Under the pieces are notes generated by a model. The model did no database searches, was not told the origin of the DNA, and saw nothing but the letters and a program-made list of their open reading frames with translations. From contig CAKZVN010000212.1 in NCBI GenBank assembly GCA_937922105.1, positions 1 through 17,673 on the forward strand: a stretch of 17,673 nucleotides of DNA, given 5' to 3'. The DNA comes from an uncultured Litorilinea sp. Its GTDB lineage: Bacteria > Chloroflexota > Anaerolineae > Caldilineales > Caldilineaceae. The position numbers and the translations under genes were made by a program. Positions 7,382-15,543 of this stretch are shown here, piece by piece; the stretch's first letter is position 1; each line of letters begins with the position of its first letter.

Positions 7382-8710
7382 ATGTCTTCATCTAGGCTGG
7401 CTCTCTTGGGCGGCTCCCCCACCGTGACCGAAAGACACGAAGCCATGTTTCATTGGCCGATTGTCACCGCAGAGGACGAGGCTGCGGTGCTGGACGTACT
7501 CCGTCGCGGCGCAATGTCGGGCACGGACGTCACCCGTCGCTTCGAGGAGGAATTCGCCGCCTGGCAGGGCACGACCTACGCCCTGGGCCATAACACCGGC
7601 ACCGCTGCGCTGCATGGCGCCATGTTCGGCTGCGGCATCGGTGTGGGCGACGAGATCATCTGCCCCAGCATCACCTACTGGGCGTCGGCGTTGCAGGTCT
7701 TTTCCCTGGGCGCGACGGTGGTCTTTGCCGAGGTTGACCCTCACACCATGTGTCTCGCCCCCAACGACATTGAACACCGCATCACCCCGCGCACCAAAGC
7801 CATCATGGTGGTGCATTACATGGGACACCCGGCGGACATGGACCCCATCATGGCAATTGCGCGACGACACAACCTCAAGGTGATCGAGGATGTCTCCCAC
7901 GCCCAGGGTGGCTACTACCGCGGGCGCATGTTAGGCACATTCGGCGATGTGGCAGCCATGTCGCTGATGAGCGGCAAGTCCTTCGCCATCGGCGAGGCGG
8001 GTATCCTGGTGACCAACAATCGCACCATCTATGAACGGGCGATTGCCTTCGGGCATTATGAACGCTACAACGAAACCATCCAGGACCCAGAGTTGATCCC
8101 CTATCGCGGCTTGCCCCTGGGCGGCTACAAATATCGCATGCACCAGATGAGCGCCGCGGTGGGCCGAGTGCAACTCAAATACTACGACGAGCGCATCGCC
8201 GAGATTCGCCGGGCGATGAATTACTTTTGGGACTTATTGGCTGATGTGCCGGGCTTGCAGCCACACCGCGTCCCCCCCGCTTCGGACAGCAACATGGCGG
8301 GCTGGTACGCGCCCCACGGCTTGTATAAGCGCGAGGAGTTGGGCGGACTGTCGGTGACGCGCTTCGCCCAAGCCGTCAGCGCAGAGGGCGTGCCCTGTAC
8401 ACCCGGCGTCAACAAGCCGCTGCATACGCACCCGCTCCTCAACAGCGCCGATGTTTACGGGCACGACCGGCCCACGCGCATCGCCTTCAGCGACCGCGAC
8501 CTGCGCCAGCCGCCGGGTAGCTTGCCCATCAGCGAGCAACTCGGTCATCGCACCTACTCAATCCCGTGGTTCAAGCATTATGATCCCGCGATCATCGAAC
8601 AGTACGCCGCGGCCTATCGCAAGGTGGCAGAGCACGCCGAGGAACTCCTTCAGGACGACCCCGGCGACCCACCGGAGTTGGGCGGCTGGCACTTCTATCA
8701 GCCTCATTAA
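7382..8710 (+). CDS. DegT/DnrJ/EryC1/StrS-family PLP aminotransferase (second copy)
   Basis: A second PLP-dependent aminotransferase, 442 residues, clearly different from the first copy but sharing segments such as PADMDPIMA and MSGK. The N-terminal LALLGGSP plus WPIVTAEDEAAVLDVLRRG resembles the branch that acts on keto-cyclitols and 3-keto-sugars (StsC/scyllo-inosose aminotransferase-like). The phosphate loop is NTGTAAL at 71-77, the PLP aspartate D170 in VIEDVSHAQGG, and the Schiff-base lysine K199 in LMSGKSFAIGEAG. YRMHQMSAAVGRVQL at 251-265 is the conserved family segment. Shine-Dalgarno gaggaa at 7371-7376 lies 5 bases before the ATG, and the gene starts 24 bp after the peptidase stop. 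The next gene is a Gfo/Idh oxidoreductase; this pair recurs in amino-sugar and aminocyclitol pathways (for example NtdA/NtdC for kanosamine). The substrate is not known. Confidence 0.9.
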   Translation: MSSSRLALLGGSPTVTERHEAMFHWPIVTAEDEAAVLDVLRRGAMSGTDVTRRFEEEFAAWQGTTYALGHNTGTAALHGAMFGCGIGVGDEIICPSITYWASALQVFSLGATVVFAEVDPHTMCLAPNDIEHRITPRTKAIMVVHYMGHPADMDPIMAIARRHNLKVIEDVSHAQGGYYRGRMLGTFGDVAAMSLMSGKSFAIGEAGILVTNNRTIYERAIAFGHYERYNETIQDPELIPYRGLPLGGYKYRMHQMSAAVGRVQLKYYDERIAEIRRAMNYFWDLLADVPGLQPHRVPPASDSNMAGWYAPHGLYKREELGGLSVTRFAQAVSAEGVPCTPGVNKPLHTHPLLNSADVYGHDRPTRIAFSDRDLRQPPGSLPISEQLGHRTYSIPWFKHYDPAIIEQYAAAYRKVAEHAEELLQDDPGDPPELGGWHFYQPH

Positions 8711-8725
8711 CCCAGGGAGCACCCC

Positions 8726-9625
8726 ATGTTCAGAATCGGCATTCTCGGCAGCGACAACAGCCATGCCGACCGCTTTTCCGAAATCCTCAACCTGCCCGAC
8801 CACCCGGCCTACCTGCCCGGCTCCGGCGCACAGGTCGTCGCCATCTGGGGCCAAGAAGAAGAACGCACCCGGCAGGTGGCAGCCAATAACCGTATCCCCA
8901 CCATCGTCGCCAACCCGCTGGACATGTTGGGACAGGTGGATGCCGTGCTGTGTGTCACGCGCCACGGCGGGCTACATCGCGAGTTGGTCGTCCCCTACTT
9001 GGAGGCGGGCGTCCCGACCTTCATTGACAAACCGCTGGCGGTTGAACCAGCGGATGCGCGCGCGATTGTAGCGGCAGCCCAAGCCAACGGTACGCCCTTC
9101 AGCAGTTTCTCGACAGTGCGCTTCGCCACGTCCATGCAACAATTTGCCCAGGAGGCAGCCGCGGTGCAGCCCCGCGTCGGGGTCTATAGCGGCCCGGCGA
9201 CGCGGCGCAACATCTATGGCGGCGTGGTCTTCTACGCCATCCACAGCATCGAGATGATGCTCATGCTGCAAGGCACAGGCGTCGCGTCGGTCTTGGCAGT
9301 GGAAGGCCCGGCAGTGGACGAGCACGGCAACGGCAATATGACCGCCGTCTGTACCTATAGCGACGGCGGCATGGGCACGCTGGAATTGACCGTAGACGCC
9401 AAGTACGGTTTCACCGCGACAATCTTGGGCCGCGAAGGCTTTGCCCATCGGCATCTGGACATCAGCGATTGCTACCGCGAGGGCATGAAACGTATCTTGC
9501 CCTGTCTACGCGGTGAGGCTGACCCCGGCGTGACGCCCGCAGCCATGATCGAAGCCGTGCAGATCGCCGCAGCCATCGAGCGCAGCCTGGACGAAGGCCG
9601 CCCCGTCGCGCTGAGCGAATTGTGA
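8726..9625 (+). CDS. Gfo/Idh/MocA-family oxidoreductase
   Basis: NAD(P)-dependent dehydrogenase-like protein of 299 residues, shorter than the common 330-390. The Rossmann start is GILGSDNSHADRF at 5-17 rather than GxGxxG; this (D/E)NSHA form marks a subgroup of the family. The conserved lysine of the EKP motif is present as DKPL at 101-104, at the end of the Rossmann half (VPTFIDKPLA). In the C-terminal half, YAIHSIEMM (170-178) supplies a histidine (H173) where the catalytic histidine or D/H pair is expected. A final helix (EAVQIAAAIERSLDEGRPV) is typical. It starts 15 bp after the second DegT gene with ggga at 8714-8717, and its stop TGA overlaps a possible GTG start of the next gene. The likely role is to oxidise a hydroxyl to the ketone used by the aminotransferase, or the reverse. 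That is inferred from gene pairing. Confidence 0.85.
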   Translation: MFRIGILGSDNSHADRFSEILNLPDHPAYLPGSGAQVVAIWGQEEERTRQVAANNRIPTIVANPLDMLGQVDAVLCVTRHGGLHRELVVPYLEAGVPTFIDKPLAVEPADARAIVAAAQANGTPFSSFSTVRFATSMQQFAQEAAAVQPRVGVYSGPATRRNIYGGVVFYAIHSIEMMLMLQGTGVASVLAVEGPAVDEHGNGNMTAVCTYSDGGMGTLELTVDAKYGFTATILGREGFAHRHLDISDCYREGMKRILPCLRGEADPGVTPAAMIEAVQIAAAIERSLDEGRPVALSEL

Positions 9626-9633
9626 TAGGTCGT

Positions 9634-11760
9634 ATGGACAACCGGCAGGACAGCTGGCGATTAGGTCTCGACATCGGCGGCACCTTTACCGACTTACTGC
9701 TGGTGCGTGGGACCGATGGGCGCATGGTGTTGCACAAGGTCCTGACTACCTACCCGGACCCGGCAGCGGGCGCGCTCACCGGTCTCTGCGAGTTACTCGA
9801 CCTAGCTGGACTGCCCATCACCGCGCTGGACGAGATCGTGCACAGCACCACCTTAGCAACCAACGCCATCATCGAACGTCGCGGTCCGCGCACCGGTCTG
9901 CTCATCACCGCAGGCTTTCGCAATCTGCTCGACTTGGGCAAGGAACAGCGCTACGACACCTACGACCTGTTCCTGCCCTACCCGGAGCCGTTGATCCCGC
10001 TAGCGCTGCGCCGGGAAATTGACGAGCGCACCCTGGCCGACGGCACGATCTTACGTGGCGTCACCCCAGCCCAGGTGGTCGCCCGGGTCAGGGAGTTGGT
10101 AGAAGACGGCATCGCCGGGCTGGCGATTGTCTTTCTGCACGCTTATGTCAACCCTGCCAACGAGGAAGCCGCCGCCGCGACCATCGCGGCACATTTCCCT
10201 AACCTGCCCCTCTCGCTCTCCAGCCAAGTGGCGCCGCTCATGGGCGAATGGAAACGCGCCTCCACCACTACAGCCGACGCCTATGTGCGCCCGCTGGTGG
10301 ATTCATACCTGGCACATCTGGCGGCACACTTGAGGCAAATGGGCTTTGCCGGGCGCTTCTCGCTACTACTCTCCGACGGTAGCGCAGCTTCGCCGGAGAC
10401 AGTGCGACGCTATCCCATTCGCCTGCTGGAATCCGGCCCAGCCGCAGGCGCGCTGGCAGGCGCGGCGGTCGGGCGGCGTCTGACCGCGCAGCCGGCGTTC
10501 GGTTTTGTGGGCGACGACCTGCTCGCCTTCGACATGGGCGGTACCACGGCGAAGGCGTGCCTGGTCGAAGGGAGCCGTCCACATGTGGGCCAAGGCTTTG
10601 AGGCCGCGCGCGCCAGCCGTTTTCGCCGCGGCAGCGGACTGCCCATCGCCGTGCCCAGCGTGGATTTGATCGAGATCGGCGCGGGTGGTGGGAGCATCGC
10701 CTATCGTGACGAGCTAGGGCTGCTCCAAGTCGGCCCGCAGAGCGCCGCGGCAGACCCCGGTCCAGCCTGCTATGGGCTGGGCGGGGACCAACCTACCGTC
10801 ACCGACGCCAACCTGCTGCTCGGCTATCTCAACGCCGACTATTTCCTGGGCGGGCGCTTACGCCTGGATCGTGACGCGGCAGAACGCGCAGTGGGTCGTC
10901 TGGCTGTTGCGTTGGGCCTATCCCCTAGCGTGTGCGCATGGGGCATCCACCGCGTGGTTAACGAGAACATGGCTGCGGCTGCGCGTGTGCACGTGATCGA
11001 GCGCGGTCATGACCCGCGACGCTTTACGCTGGTGGCATCAGGCGGGGCAGGCCCGGCCCATGTGGCGGGTATCGCGCGGCTGTTAGGGGCGCCGCGCTAT
11101 GTACTGCCGATGGGTGCCGGTGCGCTAGCCTGTCTCGGCGATCTGGATGCTCCCTATGCACTGACCCTGGAACGCACTCATCTGGCGCGGCTAGATAGCC
11201 TGGATTGGGCTGCGGTGCAAGCTGTAGTCGCCGACCTGATCGCGACCGCGCGGCGTCATCTGCTCGACGCGGGCATCGCCCCGGAACGCATCCATCTCGA
11301 CTTGGCTGCGGATATGCGAATGGTGGGGCAGGTACATCACATCCGCATCCCCGTAAGTCGAGAGGAATTGCAGGAAGGGCGGAGCAGCGCGCTATGTGCG
11401 CGCTTTCACCGTTACTATACGCAGCTCTACGCACGCAGCAACCCTGCCATGCCGCTGGAACTGGTGGGATGGCGCGTCACCGCACAAGGACTACCGCCGG
11501 AAACGCCGCCGCCCTCGATCCCGTCTACCGATACTCCCGACCCCAGCCCGGCGCAAAAGGCTGTGCGTCCGCTCTATTTGGGCGAAGCCAGCGGCTGTGC
11601 CGAGACACCGATCTATGATCGCGCGGCCTTGGCTGCGGGTATGGTACTGACCGGTCCAGCCGTCGTTGAAGAGCGCGAAGCTACTGCGCTGCTCCTACCG
11701 GGCGACCGCGGCGTAGTGGATTGTTTCGGCAATATCGTGGTGACGGTTGCCGCGGTGTAA
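9634..11760 (+). CDS. hyuA: Hydantoinase/oxoprolinase HyuA-type ATPase subunit (first copy)
   Basis: Large ATP-dependent subunit of the family containing N-methylhydantoinase, 5-oxoprolinase and acetophenone carboxylase; it activates a lactam or carbonyl by phosphorylation. The protein has 708 residues from the ATG at 9634. The first phosphate motif DIGGTFTD is at 13-20, SGPAAG at 267-272, the second motif DMGGTTAK at about 300-307 and GAGGGS at 349-354, followed by GPQSAAADPGPACYG and ERGHDPRRF, all family hallmarks. The segment SRFRRGSGLPIAVPSVD before GAGGGS is absent from the minus-strand copy and marks a different subclass. An in-frame GTG at 9622 overlaps the previous stop (GTGA) and would add four residues. 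The ATG was preferred because agg lies 4 bases upstream of it. The HyuB partner follows after 33 bp. The substrate cannot be told. Confidence 0.92.
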   Translation: MDNRQDSWRLGLDIGGTFTDLLLVRGTDGRMVLHKVLTTYPDPAAGALTGLCELLDLAGLPITALDEIVHSTTLATNAIIERRGPRTGLLITAGFRNLLDLGKEQRYDTYDLFLPYPEPLIPLALRREIDERTLADGTILRGVTPAQVVARVRELVEDGIAGLAIVFLHAYVNPANEEAAAATIAAHFPNLPLSLSSQVAPLMGEWKRASTTTADAYVRPLVDSYLAHLAAHLRQMGFAGRFSLLLSDGSAASPETVRRYPIRLLESGPAAGALAGAAVGRRLTAQPAFGFVGDDLLAFDMGGTTAKACLVEGSRPHVGQGFEAARASRFRRGSGLPIAVPSVDLIEIGAGGGSIAYRDELGLLQVGPQSAAADPGPACYGLGGDQPTVTDANLLLGYLNADYFLGGRLRLDRDAAERAVGRLAVALGLSPSVCAWGIHRVVNENMAAAARVHVIERGHDPRRFTLVASGGAGPAHVAGIARLLGAPRYVLPMGAGALACLGDLDAPYALTLERTHLARLDSLDWAAVQAVVADLIATARRHLLDAGIAPERIHLDLAADMRMVGQVHHIRIPVSREELQEGRSSALCARFHRYYTQLYARSNPAMPLELVGWRVTAQGLPPETPPPSIPSTDTPDPSPAQKAVRPLYLGEASGCAETPIYDRAALAAGMVLTGPAVVEEREATALLLPGDRGVVDCFGNIVVTVAAV

Positions 11761-11793
11761 AGAATAAGCCGGCATCACCTGAAAGAGGAGCCG

Positions 11794-13425
11794 ATGAGCA
11801 ACCCCGTACTCGATCCCGCCGGTCTCCAGATCATCTGGAGCAGGTTGATCAGCATCAGCGAGGAAATGTTCACCACGGTCTGGCGCACCGCGTTCTCACC
11901 TGTCGTGGCAGTGGTGCAGGATCACGGCTGTGAGATTCTTGACGCCGAGGGCAACTGTCTGGCCCATGCGCCATCGTCCATGCCTGCTTTCAACCTCGCT
12001 ATGCCGGTAGTCACACGCGCGGTGCTTGCGCGCCATCCCGCTACAACCATACAGCCGGGCGATGTTTTTGTCACCAATGACCCGTGGCTCTCAGCCGGGC
12101 ATCTACCCGATCTGTGCGTAGTGACACCGGTCTTTAAGGCGGACCGCGTCGTTGCCTTCTGCGCCACCATCGCCCACGCCAACGACATCGGGGGCACCAA
12201 CGACGACCGCCGTCCACGCACTGTCTATGAAGAAGGGCTACAAATCCCCATCCTCAAACTCTATGACCGCGGACAGCGCAACGACACGCTCTTTGCCATG
12301 ATTGCAGCCAACGTGCGCGGGCCGGCGGAGGTCATCGGTGATCTGGAGGCCCTGGTGGCAGCCAATGAGGTGGGTGCGCGGCGCATCGCCGCACTCCTGG
12401 ATGAGTACGGGCTGACCGATACAGCAGAGCTATCCGCTGCAATCCAAGCGCGCACCGAGCAGGCTGTGCGCCACGCAATCGCCGCCATCCCTGACGGCAT
12501 CTACCGGGCAAGCACCCAGTTCGATGCGCTGACCGAGCCGCTCACCCTAGCCGTGACCGTCACCGTATGCGGCTCCAACCTGACCGTAGACTACACCGGT
12601 TCGGCGGATGAGATTACGCCTGGCGGCATCAACGCTACGCTCTCTTATACTCGCGCCCAGACCTTCTACACGCTGATGTGTGCGCTGGCTCCGCATCTGC
12701 CGCACAACGAGGGGTCGCTGCGTCCTTTCACGATTGTCGCACCCGAGGGTTCGATCCTCAACTGTCGCTTTCCCGCGCCGGTCAATCTGCGCCTGCGTAG
12801 CGGCTGGCATCTCAACACCATCCTCTTCGCTGCGCTTGCCGAGGTGCTGCCGGGCCGGGTGATGGCGGGGTCGGGCTTTCTAGCTGCATTCCAGGCGCGC
12901 GGCAAACGGCCCTGCGGCAGTGACTTTAACGTACCCTTTTTTGCCGGCGGCGGTCAAGGCGCATCAGAGGGCCGCGACGGACGCGCCGGTTATATCTACC
13001 CCTCCACTGCAGCAGGCATGTCGGTGGAAGTCTTCGAGAGCTGCACGCCGCTGCTCATCCACAGCAAGGCAATTTTGCCCAATTCGGGCGGCGCGGGTCG
13101 GTGGCGCGGTGGACCGGGCCAGCGCGTGGTGGTCAGCCTGCTCCCCGGCTGGAAAGCGCCGGTGGAATTATTGATGACGCCGGACCGCATGACCTGTCCC
13201 GCGCCAGGTCTGGCAGGCGGCAAGCCGGGCGCGCCGGTGCGCGTCACAGTCAACGGATGCACACCGGCACCGGACTCGACTTTCTACCAGGCAGGCTATG
13301 TCACCCTCGCCACACCGGACGACATTCTGGTGTGGGACTTGGCAGGGGGTGGCGGTTGGGGCGATCCGGCGCACCGCGATCTGGCTGCCAGCCGCCACGA
13401 CCGCGAACAGGGGATGATCACATGA
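11794..13425 (+). CDS. hyuB: Hydantoinase/oxoprolinase HyuB-type subunit (first copy, short C-terminus)
   Basis: Partner of the preceding HyuA; together they form the ATP-dependent ring-opening or carboxylating complex. The protein has 543 residues, against 574 in the other copy. Family landmarks run in order: DHGCEI at 43-48, TNDPW at 94-98, GHLPDL at 102-107, AHANDIGG at 127-134, EEGLQIPILKLYDRG at 146-160 and NVRGP at 173-177. Near the C-terminus are NSGGAGRWRGGPG and GGGGWGDP. After GDPAHRD only about 15 residues remain, so the usual RDP..V..D...G......A....YG tail, present in the minus-strand copy, is missing. A strong Shine-Dalgarno (gaggag, 11785-11790) stands just 3 bases before the ATG. 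Its stop overlaps the stop of the opposing HyuA gene by 8 bp. A functional enzyme is likely, since all active-site-region blocks are present. Confidence 0.92.
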   Translation: MSNPVLDPAGLQIIWSRLISISEEMFTTVWRTAFSPVVAVVQDHGCEILDAEGNCLAHAPSSMPAFNLAMPVVTRAVLARHPATTIQPGDVFVTNDPWLSAGHLPDLCVVTPVFKADRVVAFCATIAHANDIGGTNDDRRPRTVYEEGLQIPILKLYDRGQRNDTLFAMIAANVRGPAEVIGDLEALVAANEVGARRIAALLDEYGLTDTAELSAAIQARTEQAVRHAIAAIPDGIYRASTQFDALTEPLTLAVTVTVCGSNLTVDYTGSADEITPGGINATLSYTRAQTFYTLMCALAPHLPHNEGSLRPFTIVAPEGSILNCRFPAPVNLRLRSGWHLNTILFAALAEVLPGRVMAGSGFLAAFQARGKRPCGSDFNVPFFAGGGQGASEGRDGRAGYIYPSTAAGMSVEVFESCTPLLIHSKAILPNSGGAGRWRGGPGQRVVVSLLPGWKAPVELLMTPDRMTCPAPGLAGGKPGAPVRVTVNGCTPAPDSTFYQAGYVTLATPDDILVWDLAGGGGWGDPAHRDLAASRHDREQGMIT

Positions 13426-15454
13426 CCGCCAACACCAAGTTACCGTAGTCGTCCACGGTCAGGCATTGGCCCGACTGCACCACAGTGGTAGAAGTCGGTT
13501 CTTCGACGATACACGGCCCTTCCAACGTGACGCCTGCAGCCAGTCGCTCGCGGTCATACACCGGCGTTTCTACATAGCCTGTCCGGAGCGAGAGTAGTAC
13601 CGGGCGACGGTGACGCAGCGCATGTGCGGCGTCGCCGCCTGCCCGCCACAGCTGCGGCGCAGGCGTGGGCTGGCGCCCGATGGCGTCCACGCGCACATTG
13701 GTGACCATGATCGGGTCGTTGGGCAAGGCATAGGTATAGGCGCGTTCATGCGCAGCGTGGAAGCTCTGCTCTAATGCAACCAACGCATCCTCGTTAAAGG
13801 GTAGGGTCGCAGGAACATTAACATTATGTTCTTGACCCTGATAGCGCATATCCAGGCTCACGGCAAAGACCATCTCGCCAGGTGTCACACCGTCTGCGTG
13901 GAGTTGTGTTGTCCCCTGTGCGATCATTTCATCTATCCACGCGGCAATCTGTGCAGCAGTCAGTTCGCTGGTTGGGCGGTTGACCGTCTGCGTATAGGCG
14001 TGGCGCAAATCTGCCGCCAGAATGCCCCAGGCCGAAAAGAGCGACGGATAGCGCGGCACTAGCCCACGCGGAATGCCCAATTCACGCGCCAATGCCCCCA
14101 GGTGCAAAGCCCCCGCGCCGCCGAAGGCCATCAGCGCAAAGTCGCGCGGGTCGTGCCCGCGCTCGACAGAGACCACGCGCAGCGCCGCGGTCATGGCGTG
14201 GTCCAGAATGGTGATCATGCCGGCAGCGCAAGCAGGTACATCCATGCCGACCTGCGCGGCCAGCCGCGCTACCGCCGCATGGGCCAGGTCGGGTTGCAAG
14301 GGCATCTTGCCGCCCAAAAAGCGCGTGGGGTCAACCAGGCCCAACACCACGTAGGCGTCGGTGATAGTGGGCTGGTCTCCGCCGCGACCATAGCAAGCTG
14401 GGCCAGGGTCCGCGCCCGCGCTCTGGGGACCGACGCGCAACATGGCGGCGCCGTCCACCCAGCCAAGCGTGCCGCCGCCCGCGCCGATGGAGTAGATGTC
14501 AATAAAAGGGGCCAGCACCGGATAGCCTTCCACCAGACGGTCGCGCACCAGAAGCGGTTGCCCGTTCCGAATCAGGCTCACATCGCAGGTCGTGCCGCCA
14601 ATGTCGAAGGTGATCAGGTTGGGGTAGCCACAGACGCGACCATACTCCGCCGCGCCCAAGACGCCGCCCGCCGGCCCGGACATGAGCATAATTGCGGGGT
14701 GGCGGGCCGCGCTGCGGCTGAGGGTCAGTCCGCCGTCGGAGCGGGTAATTAGCACACGACCGCTGTACCCCTGCTCACCCATTGCGCCATCCAACCGGCT
14801 TAGATAATCGCTCACCGAGGGCGTCAGATAGGCGTTGAGTACGGCGGTGGAGGAGCGCTCATACTCGCGCCACTCTTTCGCCACTTCCACCGACGCGGTC
14901 ACGGCTAGGTCGGGAAAATGGGCGCGCACATAGGCCGCAGCTTGTTCTTCGTGGGCCGGGTTAACGTAGCTGTTGAGGAAGCAGATCGCCAGTGCCTGAA
15001 TGCCTTGCGCCAGCAGCGCCGCCACCGCGGCATGGAGCGCGTCTATGTCCAGCGGCGTAGCGACCGTACCGTCAGCCAAGATGCGCTCGTCAATCTCGGC
15101 GCGCAGGTTGCGCGGGGCCAGCGGCACGGGCTTGCGGAAAAAGAGGTTATACATATCCGGGCGGTTGGTGCGCTGAATCTCCAGCACGTCGCGAAAACCG
15201 CGCGTGGTGATCAGTCCGGTCTTGACGCCTTTGCGCTGGACCAGAGTGTTGATCGCGACGGTTGTGCCGTGGCCCAGGAAGGCAATAGCCGCGGGGTCAA
15301 CGCCCAGCGCCAGAATCCCCTCGACGACGGCACGATCGGGATGCGCCGGATTGGAGGGAACCTTGACAGTTTGGATTGCGCCGGTCGCCGGCTCTAAAAG
15401 CATCACATCGGTAAATGTGCCGCCGGTATCCACGGCAACGCGGTAACGGGTCAT
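13418..15454 (-). CDS. hyuA: Hydantoinase/oxoprolinase HyuA-type ATPase subunit (second copy)
   Basis: ATP-dependent subunit of a second Hyu complex on the opposite strand; 678 residues from the ATG at 15454. DTGGTFTD is at 9-16, GHGTTVAINTLVQRKG at about 61-76, SGPAGG at 259-264, DIGGTTCD at 284-291, GAGGGT at 324-329, and GPQSAGADPGPACYG up to about 356. ERGHDPRDF and FGGAGALH are also present, and the C-terminus ends GPCIVEEPTSTTVVQSG plus a short beta tail. The compact segment before GAGGGT (EGYPVLAPFIDIYSIG) is the N-methylhydantoinase-like form and differs from the first copy. A start at 15460 is in frame, but an AGGA at 15463-15466 is only 2 bases from it and 8 bases from the ATG at 15454, which favours the latter. 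The gene lies about 90 bp downstream of the second HyuB gene. Confidence 0.92.
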   Translation of the reverse strand: MTRYRVAVDTGGTFTDVMLLEPATGAIQTVKVPSNPAHPDRAVVEGILALGVDPAAIAFLGHGTTVAINTLVQRKGVKTGLITTRGFRDVLEIQRTNRPDMYNLFFRKPVPLAPRNLRAEIDERILADGTVATPLDIDALHAAVAALLAQGIQALAICFLNSYVNPAHEEQAAAYVRAHFPDLAVTASVEVAKEWREYERSSTAVLNAYLTPSVSDYLSRLDGAMGEQGYSGRVLITRSDGGLTLSRSAARHPAIMLMSGPAGGVLGAAEYGRVCGYPNLITFDIGGTTCDVSLIRNGQPLLVRDRLVEGYPVLAPFIDIYSIGAGGGTLGWVDGAAMLRVGPQSAGADPGPACYGRGGDQPTITDAYVVLGLVDPTRFLGGKMPLQPDLAHAAVARLAAQVGMDVPACAAGMITILDHAMTAALRVVSVERGHDPRDFALMAFGGAGALHLGALARELGIPRGLVPRYPSLFSAWGILAADLRHAYTQTVNRPTSELTAAQIAAWIDEMIAQGTTQLHADGVTPGEMVFAVSLDMRYQGQEHNVNVPATLPFNEDALVALEQSFHAAHERAYTYALPNDPIMVTNVRVDAIGRQPTPAPQLWRAGGDAAHALRHRRPVLLSLRTGYVETPVYDRERLAAGVTLEGPCIVEEPTSTTVVQSGQCLTVDDYGNLVLAVM

Positions 15455-15460
15455 AAGCAT

Positions 15461-15466
15461 TTTCCT
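15461..15466 (-). promoter_or_regulatory. Ribosome binding site of the second HyuA gene
   Basis: On the minus strand AGGAAA precedes two close in-frame ATGs. Spacing from AGGA is 8 bases to the ATG at 15454 and only 2 to the ATG at 15460, so the inner ATG is the better start. Confidence 0.55.
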
Positions 15467-15487
15467 ATCGGCTGTTGAGGGCAGGCT

Positions 15488-15500
15488 GCTGACAGTCAGC
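15488..15500. promoter_or_regulatory. Short perfect palindrome in the hyuB-hyuA gap
   Basis: GCTGAC-A-GTCAGC is a 6-bp inverted repeat around one central base, in the 89-bp non-coding gap between the minus-strand HyuB and HyuA genes. It has no U-run and a one-base loop, so it is unsuited as a terminator hairpin and looks more like a protein-binding site. The rest of the gap shows no clear promoter. It may be chance. Confidence 0.25.
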
Positions 15501-15543
15501 GGTCTACCCCCATGTGCAATCGCTCATTCATATCCGTCCTGTG

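Noticed and set aside
7388..7900. A 170-codon minus-strand open frame opposite the second DegT gene
   Set aside because: It is antisense to the conserved catalytic half of an intact aminotransferase and has no family resemblance.
9622..9633. A GTG start for the first HyuA overlapping the previous stop (GTGA)
   Set aside because: It is possible, but the ATG at 9634 has AGG 4 bases upstream while the GTG has only a weak GAG. The difference is four residues, so this is left open rather than firmly excluded.
13360..13448. A frameshift explaining the short end of the first HyuB
   Set aside because: The other two frames after GGGGWGDP do not restore the family tail; the bases beyond the stop are the end of the opposing HyuA gene.
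14102..14752. A 216-codon open frame on the plus strand opposite the second HyuA gene
   Set aside because: It lies wholly antisense to a gene with all HyuA motifs, has a composition expected of a GC-rich shadow frame, no ribosome site and no recognisable domain.
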